DNA of 20,294 nt from Bacillota bacterium (GTDB lineage Bacteria > Bacillota > Clostridia > Acetivibrionales > DSM-1351). The notes beneath the pieces are model-generated. The model searched no databases. It saw nothing but the letters and a program-made list of their open reading frames with translations, and was not told the DNA's origin. Made by a program: the position numbers and the translations under genes. Every line of letters starts with the position of its first letter. The first letter of the stretch is position 1. The stretch is taken from the NCBI GenBank assembly GCA_023392075.1, contig JAEVZU010000255.1, forward strand, positions 1-20,294, written 5' to 3'. This document shows, piece by piece, positions 7,572 to 13,656 of this stretch.

Positions 7572-8537
7572 TTATTCGTTCTGAAGATACTTCATCAAAG
7601 TGCGGAGCTTTGGTATTACGGCACCGGGCAGGTATTCATGTCCGAAATACCTGAAAACGGCTATTTCCTTTGAACAGGTCAGGTGATTATAAGCTGAAAA
7701 AACTGTTGAAGGAGGAGTTATGTCGTCTACCAGACCGGAGCTTATCCAGGTATGGCATTTTATTCCGGGAGCAAGATTCATCACATCAAAATATGTGAGA
7801 GTTTTCCTGGCCTGTATTTCTATTTCGGGAGAAGGATTTCTCCTGAAATATTCGTTGAACTCGTTATAAGGACCGTTCGGAGTGATTTCTATTGCTCTCT
7901 CAAAGTTTGAAAGGTAGGGGTAATCCGCAACAGCAACGACAGGTATTCTGCTTAGTGCCGCCGCCGCTAGAGTCAGTCCTCCGCCCTGGCTTCCCCCGTG
8001 TACACCTATCCTTTTGGCGTCGACATTGTCAAGGGCGGCCAATACCTCCAGTGCCCGGACAGCGTCCAGATATACCGCTCTGTAATAGTATTCCGACGGA
8101 TCAAGGATTCCCTTTGTCATCCAACCTGTTACTCCTCCGGTGGAGGAAGTCACATTATCACTGCTGTAACCCTGCTGTCCGCGGACAAGCATCTGAAAAG
8201 CAGCATAGCCGTGCAAGGCCCAGTTTACGGCATCACTTATGCAGCCGTTTGCAGCCCAGTTGTATCCGTGGTACAGCATCAGGCCCGGATGGGGTCCTTT
8301 TCTGTCTGGTATAGCTAAGTAACCCTCTATATTGGCATTATTAAAGCCTGAAAAATTGAGTGTGAAAACCTTAACTCCCTTAACCGGATATTCATATGGT
8401 GTCAATGTATATTTAAGAGGAATTTCAGAGAGTTCATCGAGAGAATTACTCCAGAATTTCTCAAAGTCAGGCTGTTTTGTCAGTTCCGGTTTATAATTTT
8501 TTAACTGTTCAAGGGGCAGATCATAAGGCTGAAGCAT
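7572..8537 (-). CDS. CE7 acetyl xylan esterase / cephalosporin-C deacetylase
   Basis: This 321-residue alpha/beta hydrolase of carbohydrate esterase family 7 removes acetyl groups from short xylo-oligosaccharides and other acetylated small molecules. Seen: RGQ (119-121), nucleophile elbow GGSQGG with Ser183, Asp271 in GLVDDITPPSTVF, and His300 in YFGHEY. This set and spacing match B. subtilis Cah (S181, D269, H298), and the length is typical. There is no signal peptide, so it acts in the cytoplasm on imported oligosaccharides. AAGGAGA lies 8 nt before the ATG, and a near-consensus promoter is present upstream. It is divergent to the GH3 gene and upstream of GH94, which argues for a shared role in saccharide use. 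Confidence 0.95.
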   Translation of the reverse strand: MLQPYDLPLEQLKNYKPELTKQPDFEKFWSNSLDELSEIPLKYTLTPYEYPVKGVKVFTLNFSGFNNANIEGYLAIPDRKGPHPGLMLYHGYNWAANGCISDAVNWALHGYAAFQMLVRGQQGYSSDNVTSSTGGVTGWMTKGILDPSEYYYRAVYLDAVRALEVLAALDNVDAKRIGVHGGSQGGGLTLAAAALSRIPVVAVADYPYLSNFERAIEITPNGPYNEFNEYFRRNPSPEIEIQARKTLTYFDVMNLAPGIKCHTWISSGLVDDITPPSTVFSAYNHLTCSKEIAVFRYFGHEYLPGAVIPKLRTLMKYLQNE

Positions 8538-8578
8538 AATTTTAGTCTCCTTATTTTACAAAATAGAATAATAATACA

Positions 8579-8607
8579 ATTATACGCCTGCCATTTTATT
8601 GTAACAA
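8579..8607 (-). promoter_or_regulatory. Sigma-A-type promoter of the CE7 gene
   Basis: Read on the minus strand: TTGTTA (8607-8602), exactly 17 bp, TATAAT (8584-8579). The start of transcription would be near 8572, about 35 nt before the ATG. Confidence 0.75.
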
Positions 8608-8713
8608 GCAATTTTTAGAGCGGCAGCCCTATTTCTTTTATTCCTAATATTGCTAAATTTTTGAAAATTCTATACTATAATAATTAGAAGTGTACAGGTA
8701 AGGAGGCTATGTC

Positions 8714-10621
8714 ATGGGTAATAAGAGAGCTGCCATATTAATCATACTGTTACTTATCTCAATATTTGCAGGAAGCTGCAGCGATTCCGGCAAGGCATCC
8801 AATGCGGTGCCCGGAATGGATATGACTGTTCCCGGCAACGGTTACAATGAATTAGAATCCTTATACGATGAAAAAAAATCCGTGGATGAGAATATTTCAA
8901 TATTCCTGAACGAAATGACACTTGAAGAAAAGATAGGCCAGATGCTTCAGGTTGAACGAAGATCCATATCCTCAAAAGATATCCAAAAGTTTTTTATAGG
9001 GTCAGTGCTGGCGGCAGGAGGTTCAGTCCCGGAGAAAAACACTATGGAGGAGTGGCGTAAAATGACCGACGAGTATAAGACGGCCGCCTCCGGTACAAGG
9101 TTGGGAATTCCGCTCCTGTTTGCCATAGACGCAGTTCATGGTAACAATAATCTTCAGAATACCGTGATATACCCTCATAATATCGGGCTGGGGGCAAGCG
9201 GAGACAGTGAATTGGTGGGAAAGATAGCAGGAGCTGCGGCGCTGGAGCTTAATGCAGCCGGTATAGACTGGAACTTCTCTCCCTGTGTCGCCGTCAGCAA
9301 TGATATACGGTGGGGAAGGACCTATGAGAGCTTCAGTGAGAATCCTGATCTTGTAAGCATAATGTCTATCCCGTATATTACAACCATGCAGAAAAACGGG
9401 GTGGTAGCCTGTGCGAAGCACTATGTGGCTGACGGTGCAGTAAGTTTTGGGACCGGAGACAGCGGTTATCTTATGGATCAGGGGAATGTGAACATAAATC
9501 AGAAGGACTTGAATGATACCTACCTGTCAGTATATCAGGAAGCCATAAATGCGGGAGTTAAAAGTATTATGGTATCCTACAGCAGTATTAACAATGAGAA
9601 GAACCATGGGAACAAGTACCTTTTACAGGACCGGCTCAAGGATGATATGGGCTTCAACGGAATTGTGATAAGTGATTTTGAAGGTATTCACCAGCTCAAA
9701 GGCGACCGCTTGTACGACAAGGTGGTTCTGTCTGTCGGCGCAGGCATTGATGTCCTCATGGAAGCAGCACAGTGGAGGGAATGTTATGAGGCGCTGATTG
9801 AGGCGGTGGGCAACGGGGATATTCGTATGGAGCGTATAAATGATGCCGTAACCAGGGTACTTAGAGTGAAACTGGAAATGGGCAAATTTAAGGCAGTCTC
9901 CTCAATACCGGCAAACGAATATTCACTCCGTAATATAATCCACAAACAGATAGCAGAGGAAGCAGTGTTGAAATCGCTGGTGCTGCTGAAAAATAAAAAT
10001 AATATCATACCCTTTGTCAACAAACAAAATATAGCTGTTATAGGGCCTGCGGCAGATAATATCGGAATTCAGTGCGGAGGCTGGACAAAAACCTGGCAGG
10101 GCGGCATGGATAATGACGATGGACGGTGGATGAGCGGTACCACGATTTTAGATGGCTTTAAAGAGCTTGCAGGTAAAAAGGGTAATAAAATAATAACAGA
10201 TGTTGCAAAACTTGACGAGACAGATATTATTGTTGCTGTACTTGGGGAATATCCCTATGCTGAGGGGAAGGGCGATGACGGCAGCATGGACCTTGTTAAC
10301 GGAACGGTACTGGACGATAATGAAAGAACCCTCAAAGCTGCATATGCTGCCGAAAAACCGCTGGTTGTCATTTTGGTTTCCGGGCGTCCCAGAATCATAA
10401 CCAATGAAATAGACAAGTGGGACGGTCTGGTACAGGCATGGCTTCCGGGAACAGAGGGAGGAGCGATTGCAAGAGCATTTTATGGAGATTCAGAATTTAC
10501 GGCAAGACTGCCGGTTACATGGCCCCGGAGTCTGGGACAGCTTCCGATAACTCTTTACAATCAGTCGGATGGCTATAATGTTCTTTTCCCATATGGGTAT
10601 GGTTTGAATGTAAAGAACTAG
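8714..10621 (+). CDS. GH3 beta-glucosidase / exo-beta-glucanase, lipoprotein
   Basis: This 635-residue protein opens with MGNKRAAILIILLLISIFAGSC, a type II signal peptide with Cys22 as probable lipidated residue, so it should be anchored outside the cytoplasmic membrane. Next are the GH3 N-terminal barrel (MTLEEKIGQMLQ, FAIDAVHGNNN, WNFSPCVAVSNDIRWGRTYESF, ACAKHYVADG) with nucleophile Asp321 in VISDFEGI, then the GH3 C-terminal domain (GGWTKTWQGG, VLGEYPYAEGKGDD with Glu517 as candidate acid/base, ending LFPYGYGL). The GGWT...WQG and EGKGD motifs resemble barley exohydrolase ExoI rather than BglX. It should release glucose from non-reducing ends of beta-glucans. TAAGGAGG (8699-8706) gives a strong ribosome binding site; TATAAT at 8676-8681 is a possible -10 without a good -35. 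There is no fibronectin-III-like third domain. Confidence 0.93.
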   Translation: MGNKRAAILIILLLISIFAGSCSDSGKASNAVPGMDMTVPGNGYNELESLYDEKKSVDENISIFLNEMTLEEKIGQMLQVERRSISSKDIQKFFIGSVLAAGGSVPEKNTMEEWRKMTDEYKTAASGTRLGIPLLFAIDAVHGNNNLQNTVIYPHNIGLGASGDSELVGKIAGAAALELNAAGIDWNFSPCVAVSNDIRWGRTYESFSENPDLVSIMSIPYITTMQKNGVVACAKHYVADGAVSFGTGDSGYLMDQGNVNINQKDLNDTYLSVYQEAINAGVKSIMVSYSSINNEKNHGNKYLLQDRLKDDMGFNGIVISDFEGIHQLKGDRLYDKVVLSVGAGIDVLMEAAQWRECYEALIEAVGNGDIRMERINDAVTRVLRVKLEMGKFKAVSSIPANEYSLRNIIHKQIAEEAVLKSLVLLKNKNNIIPFVNKQNIAVIGPAADNIGIQCGGWTKTWQGGMDNDDGRWMSGTTILDGFKELAGKKGNKIITDVAKLDETDIIVAVLGEYPYAEGKGDDGSMDLVNGTVLDDNERTLKAAYAAEKPLVVILVSGRPRIITNEIDKWDGLVQAWLPGTEGGAIARAFYGDSEFTARLPVTWPRSLGQLPITLYNQSDGYNVLFPYGYGLNVKN

Positions 10622-10622
10622 T

Positions 10623-10830
10623 TTTTCCACAGTGCCGCAACCATGTAATTTGACGTTATTCACAGACTTATACACATTATCCACAGGGAAGCCGGATCAA
10701 ATAAATAACATTGACATAACAACCAGATGCTTGATTTTTCAGTATGTTCAGATATTTATACAAGGCTTCGGCCGGGATATTTCACATATCCACACATGTG
10801 AAATTAACAGTTATCCAAAAGTTATCAACA
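10623..10830 (+). promoter_or_regulatory. DnaA-box cluster in a gene-free interval
   Basis: All boxes lie on the + strand. Exact matches to TTATNCACA: TTATTCACA (10656-10664), TTATACACA (10668-10676) and TTATCCACA (10677-10685), the last two directly adjacent. Close variants: TTTTCCACA (10623-10631), ATATCCACA (10786-10794), TTATCCAAA (10811-10819) and TTATCAACA (10822-10830). No dnaA, dnaN or recF is near, and no clear AT-rich unwinding element or GAT trio series follows. A DnaA-binding cluster outside oriC, acting in titration or regulation, is the best reading; a secondary or plasmid-derived origin is less likely. Confidence 0.75.
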
Positions 10831-10832
10831 AT

Positions 10833-10860
10833 AAAAGGCGGGGAATTATCCCCGCCTTTT
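10833..10860 (+). terminator. Bidirectional intrinsic terminator
   Basis: AAAAGGCGGGGA (10833-10844), loop ATTA, TCCCCGCCTTTT (10849-10860): a perfect 12-bp stem flanked by A- and T-tracts. It serves the small zinc-ribbon gene (-) and anything transcribed from the left, including GH3 read-through. Confidence 0.9.
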
Positions 10861-10884
10861 ATTAAACCGTCCTACCGGACATTT

Positions 10885-11190
10885 TTATACATCATCTTCG
10901 TTATCCAAATCTTCTTCATCATCAAGAGCATCGTCATTAACGGCTAATTTTTTTTCAGAATCATCCAATCTTTCAAGGTATTCATCAATAAGGTCTGCAG
11001 CTTCAGATTTACCCATAGCTTCAAAGTTAACGTCGCTGATATCTTCCCCCAATTGCTCGGCAAGTTCTTTAATATACTCGATCTGCTGAGCGGTTGCTAA
11101 TTCCACCATGGACTTAATGTGCTGATCGCATTTTTTGTTTGTACAGCTGCCGTTAATCTTTAATGAACCACATTTGTTACAAAATTCCAT
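10885..11190 (-). CDS. Small zinc-ribbon protein with acidic C-terminus, function unknown
   Basis: This 101-residue protein begins MEFCNKCGSLKINGSC and carries four cysteines (4, 7, 16, 21), a likely zinc ribbon. The middle ATAQQIEYIKELAEQLGE ... FEAMGKSEAADLIDEYLERL resembles a short helical module (T-x-x-Q-x-x-Y-I-x-x-L-A then S/T-K-x-E-A-x-x-L-I) found in various uncharacterised DNA-related proteins. The last ~16 residues are almost entirely Asp/Glu. A GTG at 11202 extends the frame, but the ATG at 11190 has GGGGTG 9 nt upstream. It is single, with a terminator at its 3' end. I do not recognise a named family; nucleic-acid or protein binding is a guess from the ribbon and acidic tail. Confidence 0.75.
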   Translation of the reverse strand: MEFCNKCGSLKINGSCTNKKCDQHIKSMVELATAQQIEYIKELAEQLGEDISDVNFEAMGKSEAADLIDEYLERLDDSEKKLAVNDDALDDEEDLDNEDDV

Positions 11191-11215
11191 AAACAATATC
11201 ACCCCGCAATTATTA

Positions 11216-11246
11216 ACTATAGCATATTATTAGATAATCGGGTCAA
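11216..11246 (-). promoter_or_regulatory. Possible promoter of the zinc-ribbon gene
   Basis: On the minus strand TTGACC (11246-11241), 19-bp spacer, TATAGT (11221-11216). The spacer is long. A second GGTCAA copy at 11264-11269 forms a direct repeat with the -35 region. The remaining bases up to the ribU stop are AT-rich with nothing else recognisable. Confidence 0.4.
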
Positions 11247-11420
11247 AAGTACCCTTGTGATAAGGTCAAGTGCGACCAGTCACTTAAAATAATTGATATT
11301 ATATATTATAATACGTGCTAAAGTATTCAATGTAAATATATAATTTCTATTTTTACTAAATAACTATCACAATATTATGCATAATAGTAATAAAATACAA
11401 GAGGTTTTTTAAAAATTTCC

Positions 11421-11972
11421 CTACTTTTGTGTCAGGCGCAGCAGAAGGTTTCCTGCAGATTTAAAAATTAACAGGAAAAGGACTGAGTTTATCCCGGCTT
11501 TCATCAGGTTAAACGGCAACAGTATCGGCACAATCATTGCTATAACCGCATCAACCGGTGTGCCTGCAAAAAGCGGATAAAAAATCAGATTCAGCGGAAT
11601 CATCACGGCCGCCATAGCCAGGGATCCGCAAATCAACCCTGTTATCAGACCCTTCATGTTCCTGTTTCTTGAATATATGGCTGAAGAAACTCCAACCAAA
11701 GCCGACGCCGCAAAAATATGCATAACACAGCCTATCCAACCGCTGCCGCTGCTTACGGTTACAGCCTGGACAATTGATGTGACGATACTCAGAAGTATAC
11801 CTGCCAAAGGTCCAAAAATGAAGCCTCCCATAAGGATCGGTATATCTCCGGCGTCATACTCCAAAAACGGTGCCGCCGGGAATGGGAATCTCAACGGCGA
11901 GATAATGAGGATTATGGATATGGCTATTAAAATCCCCATAGTTGTCAGTTGCTTGATTTTACTGCTGTTCAT
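11421..11972 (-). CDS. ribU: Riboflavin ECF transporter S component RibU
   Basis: This 183-residue membrane protein has about six hydrophobic segments (IAISIILIISPL, IPILMGGFIFGPLAGILLSI, IGCVMHIFAASALVGV, LITGLICGSLAMAAVMIPLN, a further C-terminal pair). PFLEYDAGDIPILMGGFIFGP is the hallmark of the RibU family, which binds riboflavin and works with the EcfAA'T module encoded elsewhere. Length is normal. GGGGGG (11979-11984) provides a ribosome binding site before the ATG. An FMN riboswitch with terminator lies in the 5' leader, which independently supports riboflavin as substrate: high FMN should shut the gene off. Confidence 0.93.
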   Translation of the reverse strand: MNSSKIKQLTTMGILIAISIILIISPLRFPFPAAPFLEYDAGDIPILMGGFIFGPLAGILLSIVTSIVQAVTVSSGSGWIGCVMHIFAASALVGVSSAIYSRNRNMKGLITGLICGSLAMAAVMIPLNLIFYPLFAGTPVDAVIAMIVPILLPFNLMKAGINSVLFLLIFKSAGNLLLRLTQK

Positions 11973-12042
11973 ATAAAAATACCCCCCTGGTTTGTATGCG
12001 TTCTTACAGAATTGAAGAGCAGTGAGAAACTGTTACCCCATT

Positions 12043-12130
12043 GATGCAAATCTGTTTTGCACCACATATAAAGAGGGGGTTATTTTCACTGAAATACCCT
12101 CTATTAACAATGTAAAATACATTGTCAATA
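12043..12130 (-). other. Chain of small hairpins in the ribU leader
   Basis: Between the riboswitch terminator and ribU are three further stems: TATTGACAATGT/ACATTGTTAATA (12130-12102, all paired in RNA with one G-U), GAGGG/CCCTC (12101-12073) and TGCAAA/TTTGCA around 12045-12060. None is followed by a U-run. They occupy most of the ~160 nt before the start codon. Confidence 0.5.
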
Positions 12131-12133
12131 GAA

Positions 12134-12170
12134 GATAAAAAGCTCTGTGAATAAAATAATCCACAGAGCC
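12134..12170 (-). terminator. Riboswitch-controlled terminator of ribU
   Basis: On the minus strand GGCTCTGTG (12170-12162) pairs with CACAGAGC (12149-12142) around an AT-rich loop and is followed by TTTTTA. Its position just behind the FMN aptamer marks it as the expression platform. Confidence 0.85.
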
Positions 12171-12187
12171 CAAAAAGCATTTTAAAC

Positions 12188-12315
12188 GCCAATTCTTCTT
12201 CCATCCAGACTGTACTGTCGGCCATGGGATCTCACCATGTCTGCTTTCGCTCGCGGGCTAATGCATTTGCTGCATATTACCGCCGGTAGGGAATTTCGCC
12301 CTGCCCTGAAGATAC
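12188..12315 (-). promoter_or_regulatory. FMN riboswitch (RFN element)
   Basis: The conserved RFN blocks read on the minus strand in order: ATCTTCAGGGCAGGG (from about 12313), GAAATTCCCTACCGGCGGTA, AGCCCGCGAGCG, GACATGGTGAGATCC and GCCGACAGTACAGTCTGG-ATGG-AAGAAGAAT (end near 12190). P1 closes with ATCTTC against GAAGAAT. The aptamer is complete and sits upstream of ribU with a terminator between, so transcription termination on FMN binding is expected. Confidence 0.95.
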
Positions 12316-12383
12316 GCAATATTAAATTTATCATAATATAAATATTTTAGGGATTAATAAATTATTCCCTATCTATTGACAAA

Positions 12384-12413
12384 ATTATAACACTGTTAGT
12401 AAAAAGGCGTCAA
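12384..12413 (-). promoter_or_regulatory. Sigma-A-type promoter of the FMN riboswitch-ribU transcript
   Basis: On the minus strand TTGACG (12413-12408), 18 bp, TATAAT (12389-12384). The start would be near 12377, about 60 nt before the aptamer. Confidence 0.7.
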
Positions 12414-12453
12414 GGGCCATATACACACAAATTTTATATTTTAGGGTAATAAT

Positions 12454-12482
12454 TTGCTTATGGCTGTTAGATAAAATATAAA
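12454..12482 (+). promoter_or_regulatory. Sigma-A-type promoter of galU
   Basis: TTGCTT (12454-12459), 17 bp, TATAAA (12477-12482), divergent to the ribU promoter. The leader to the galU ATG is about 45 nt. Confidence 0.6.
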
Positions 12483-12535
12483 TGTGTTAAAATTGGAAAT
12501 ATATAAGCAAATAAAATAAAGTAATTGGAGGAGTT

Positions 12536-13408
12536 ATGAAGGTAAGAAAAGCGATTATCCCGGCGGCAGGTCTTGGAACAAGGTTTTTGCCCGCTACAAA
12601 GGCTACGCCCAAAGAAATGATTCCTATTGTGGACAAGCCTACAATACAGTACATAGTTGAAGAAGCCGCTGCCGCAGGCATTGAGGATATACTTATAATA
12701 TCGGGTAGAAACAAGAGGGCGATTGAAGACCATTTTGACAAGTCCTATGAATTGGAAGAGGAACTCAGGAGGAAGGGCAAGCAGGAGCTTTTAAGCTGCG
12801 TTGAAGAGATATCAAGTATTGCGAATATTCACTATATCAGGCAGAAGGAAGCAAAAGGTCTGGGGCATGCCATTTATTGCGCCAAGTCCTTTATAGGCGA
12901 TGAACCCTTTGCAGTGCTGCTGGGCGATGATATAGTTGACTCCAAAACCCCATGTATAAAGCAGTTGATGGATGTTTACAACGAGTACAGGACAACCATC
13001 CTCGGAGTTCAGAAAGTACCGCTTCCCGATGTGTCCAAGTATGGAATAATAGCAGGGAACCAGATTGATGAAAGAGTTTATAAGGTTAAAGGCCTGGTTG
13101 AAAAGCCCGAAGTTGATCAGTCACCGTCAAATATTGCAATGTTGGGAAGATATATTATATCCCCAAGGATATTTGAATTTCTCGAAAAGGCTACTCCGGG
13201 CAAGGGCGGAGAAATATGGCTCACCGATGCACTTCAGCAGCTCATGGACTGCGAGGCCATGTATGCTTACGATTTTGAAGGAGACAGATTTGATGTTGGA
13301 GACAGAATAGGCTTCCTTAAGGCCACTGTGGAATTTGCTCTGAAGAGGGAGGAGCTGAACGGCGATTTTACAGCCTTCCTGAAGGAAAGAGTTGAGAGAT
13401 TGCCGTAA
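12536..13408 (+). CDS. galU: UTP--glucose-1-phosphate uridylyltransferase
   Basis: This 290-residue enzyme makes UDP-glucose from UTP and glucose 1-phosphate in the cytoplasm, feeding cell-wall, capsule and glycolipid synthesis. Seen: the nucleotide-binding N-terminus KAIIPAAGLGTRFLPATKA, KEMIPIVDKPTIQYIVEEA, AVLLGDDIVD with the metal/uridine Asp pair, KGLVEKPE, GRYIISPRIF and GGEIWLTDALQ, all typical of bacterial GalU/GtaB. Length is normal. GGAGG at 12527-12531 serves the ATG. The gene stands alone with its own promoter and terminator. It may use glucose 1-phosphate released by the GH94 phosphorylase in the same window, which is inference; phosphoglucomutase is the usual source. Confidence 0.96.
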   Translation: MKVRKAIIPAAGLGTRFLPATKATPKEMIPIVDKPTIQYIVEEAAAAGIEDILIISGRNKRAIEDHFDKSYELEEELRRKGKQELLSCVEEISSIANIHYIRQKEAKGLGHAIYCAKSFIGDEPFAVLLGDDIVDSKTPCIKQLMDVYNEYRTTILGVQKVPLPDVSKYGIIAGNQIDERVYKVKGLVEKPEVDQSPSNIAMLGRYIISPRIFEFLEKATPGKGGEIWLTDALQQLMDCEAMYAYDFEGDRFDVGDRIGFLKATVEFALKREELNGDFTAFLKERVERLP

Positions 13409-13436
13409 AAGGGAACACCATATACCGGAATTAATA

Positions 13437-13485
13437 AAAGCTGCCATGAAATAATGTTTAAACATTATTCCGTGACAGCTTTTTT
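13437..13485 (+). terminator. Intrinsic terminator of galU
   Basis: AAAAGCTG (13437-13444) and AATAATG (13450-13456) pair with CATTATT and CAGCTTTTTT (13476-13485), with one internal mismatch region. The A- and T-tracts on both ends could also act on the minus strand. Confidence 0.85.
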
Positions 13486-13491
13486 GCCGGT

Positions 13492-13656
13492 TTAACTTGT
13501 ATTGCTAATTGAAATTTTGTGCTTTACAGATTATCCATTTATCAGAATCAACTGGTACGCGAGGACAACTTCGTGAAATAAGATGTACGGGAGTTACCAG
13601 TTGATATGAAATTACACATGTAAAGCAAAATTTCAATAATTAGCACAACAGGTTAA
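13492..13656. repeat. 165-bp imperfect palindrome, MITE-like or structured RNA
   Basis: Left arm blocks TTAAC-TGT-TGCTAATT (13492-13510), GAAATTTTG (13511-13519), CTTTACA (13522-13528) and ATCAACTGGTA (13547-13557) recur in inverted order at 13595-13605 (TACCAGTTGAT), 13620-13626, 13627-13635 and 13638-13656. A central ~37 nt loop contains a small CGCGA/TTCGTG stem. Both outer ends carry TTAA. The right end reaches into the stop codon of the neighbouring gene. No coding frame is evident. It could be a miniature inverted-repeat element or a long transcribed hairpin. Confidence 0.65.

Noticed and set aside
10623..10830. Chromosomal origin oriC
   Set aside because: No dnaA, dnaN, recF, rpmH or parAB nearby, no clear AT-rich unwinding region, and gene directions around it give no origin signature; kept only as a DnaA-box cluster.
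10632..10947. Two overlapping short frames across the DnaA-box cluster
   Set aside because: No ribosome binding sites, they read through a strong terminator, and the DNA is better explained by repeated DnaA boxes.
12142..12169. DnaA boxes in the ribU terminator (reverse TTATTCACA and TAATCCACA)
   Set aside because: They are the two arms and loop of the riboswitch terminator; isolated, so coincidence is more likely.
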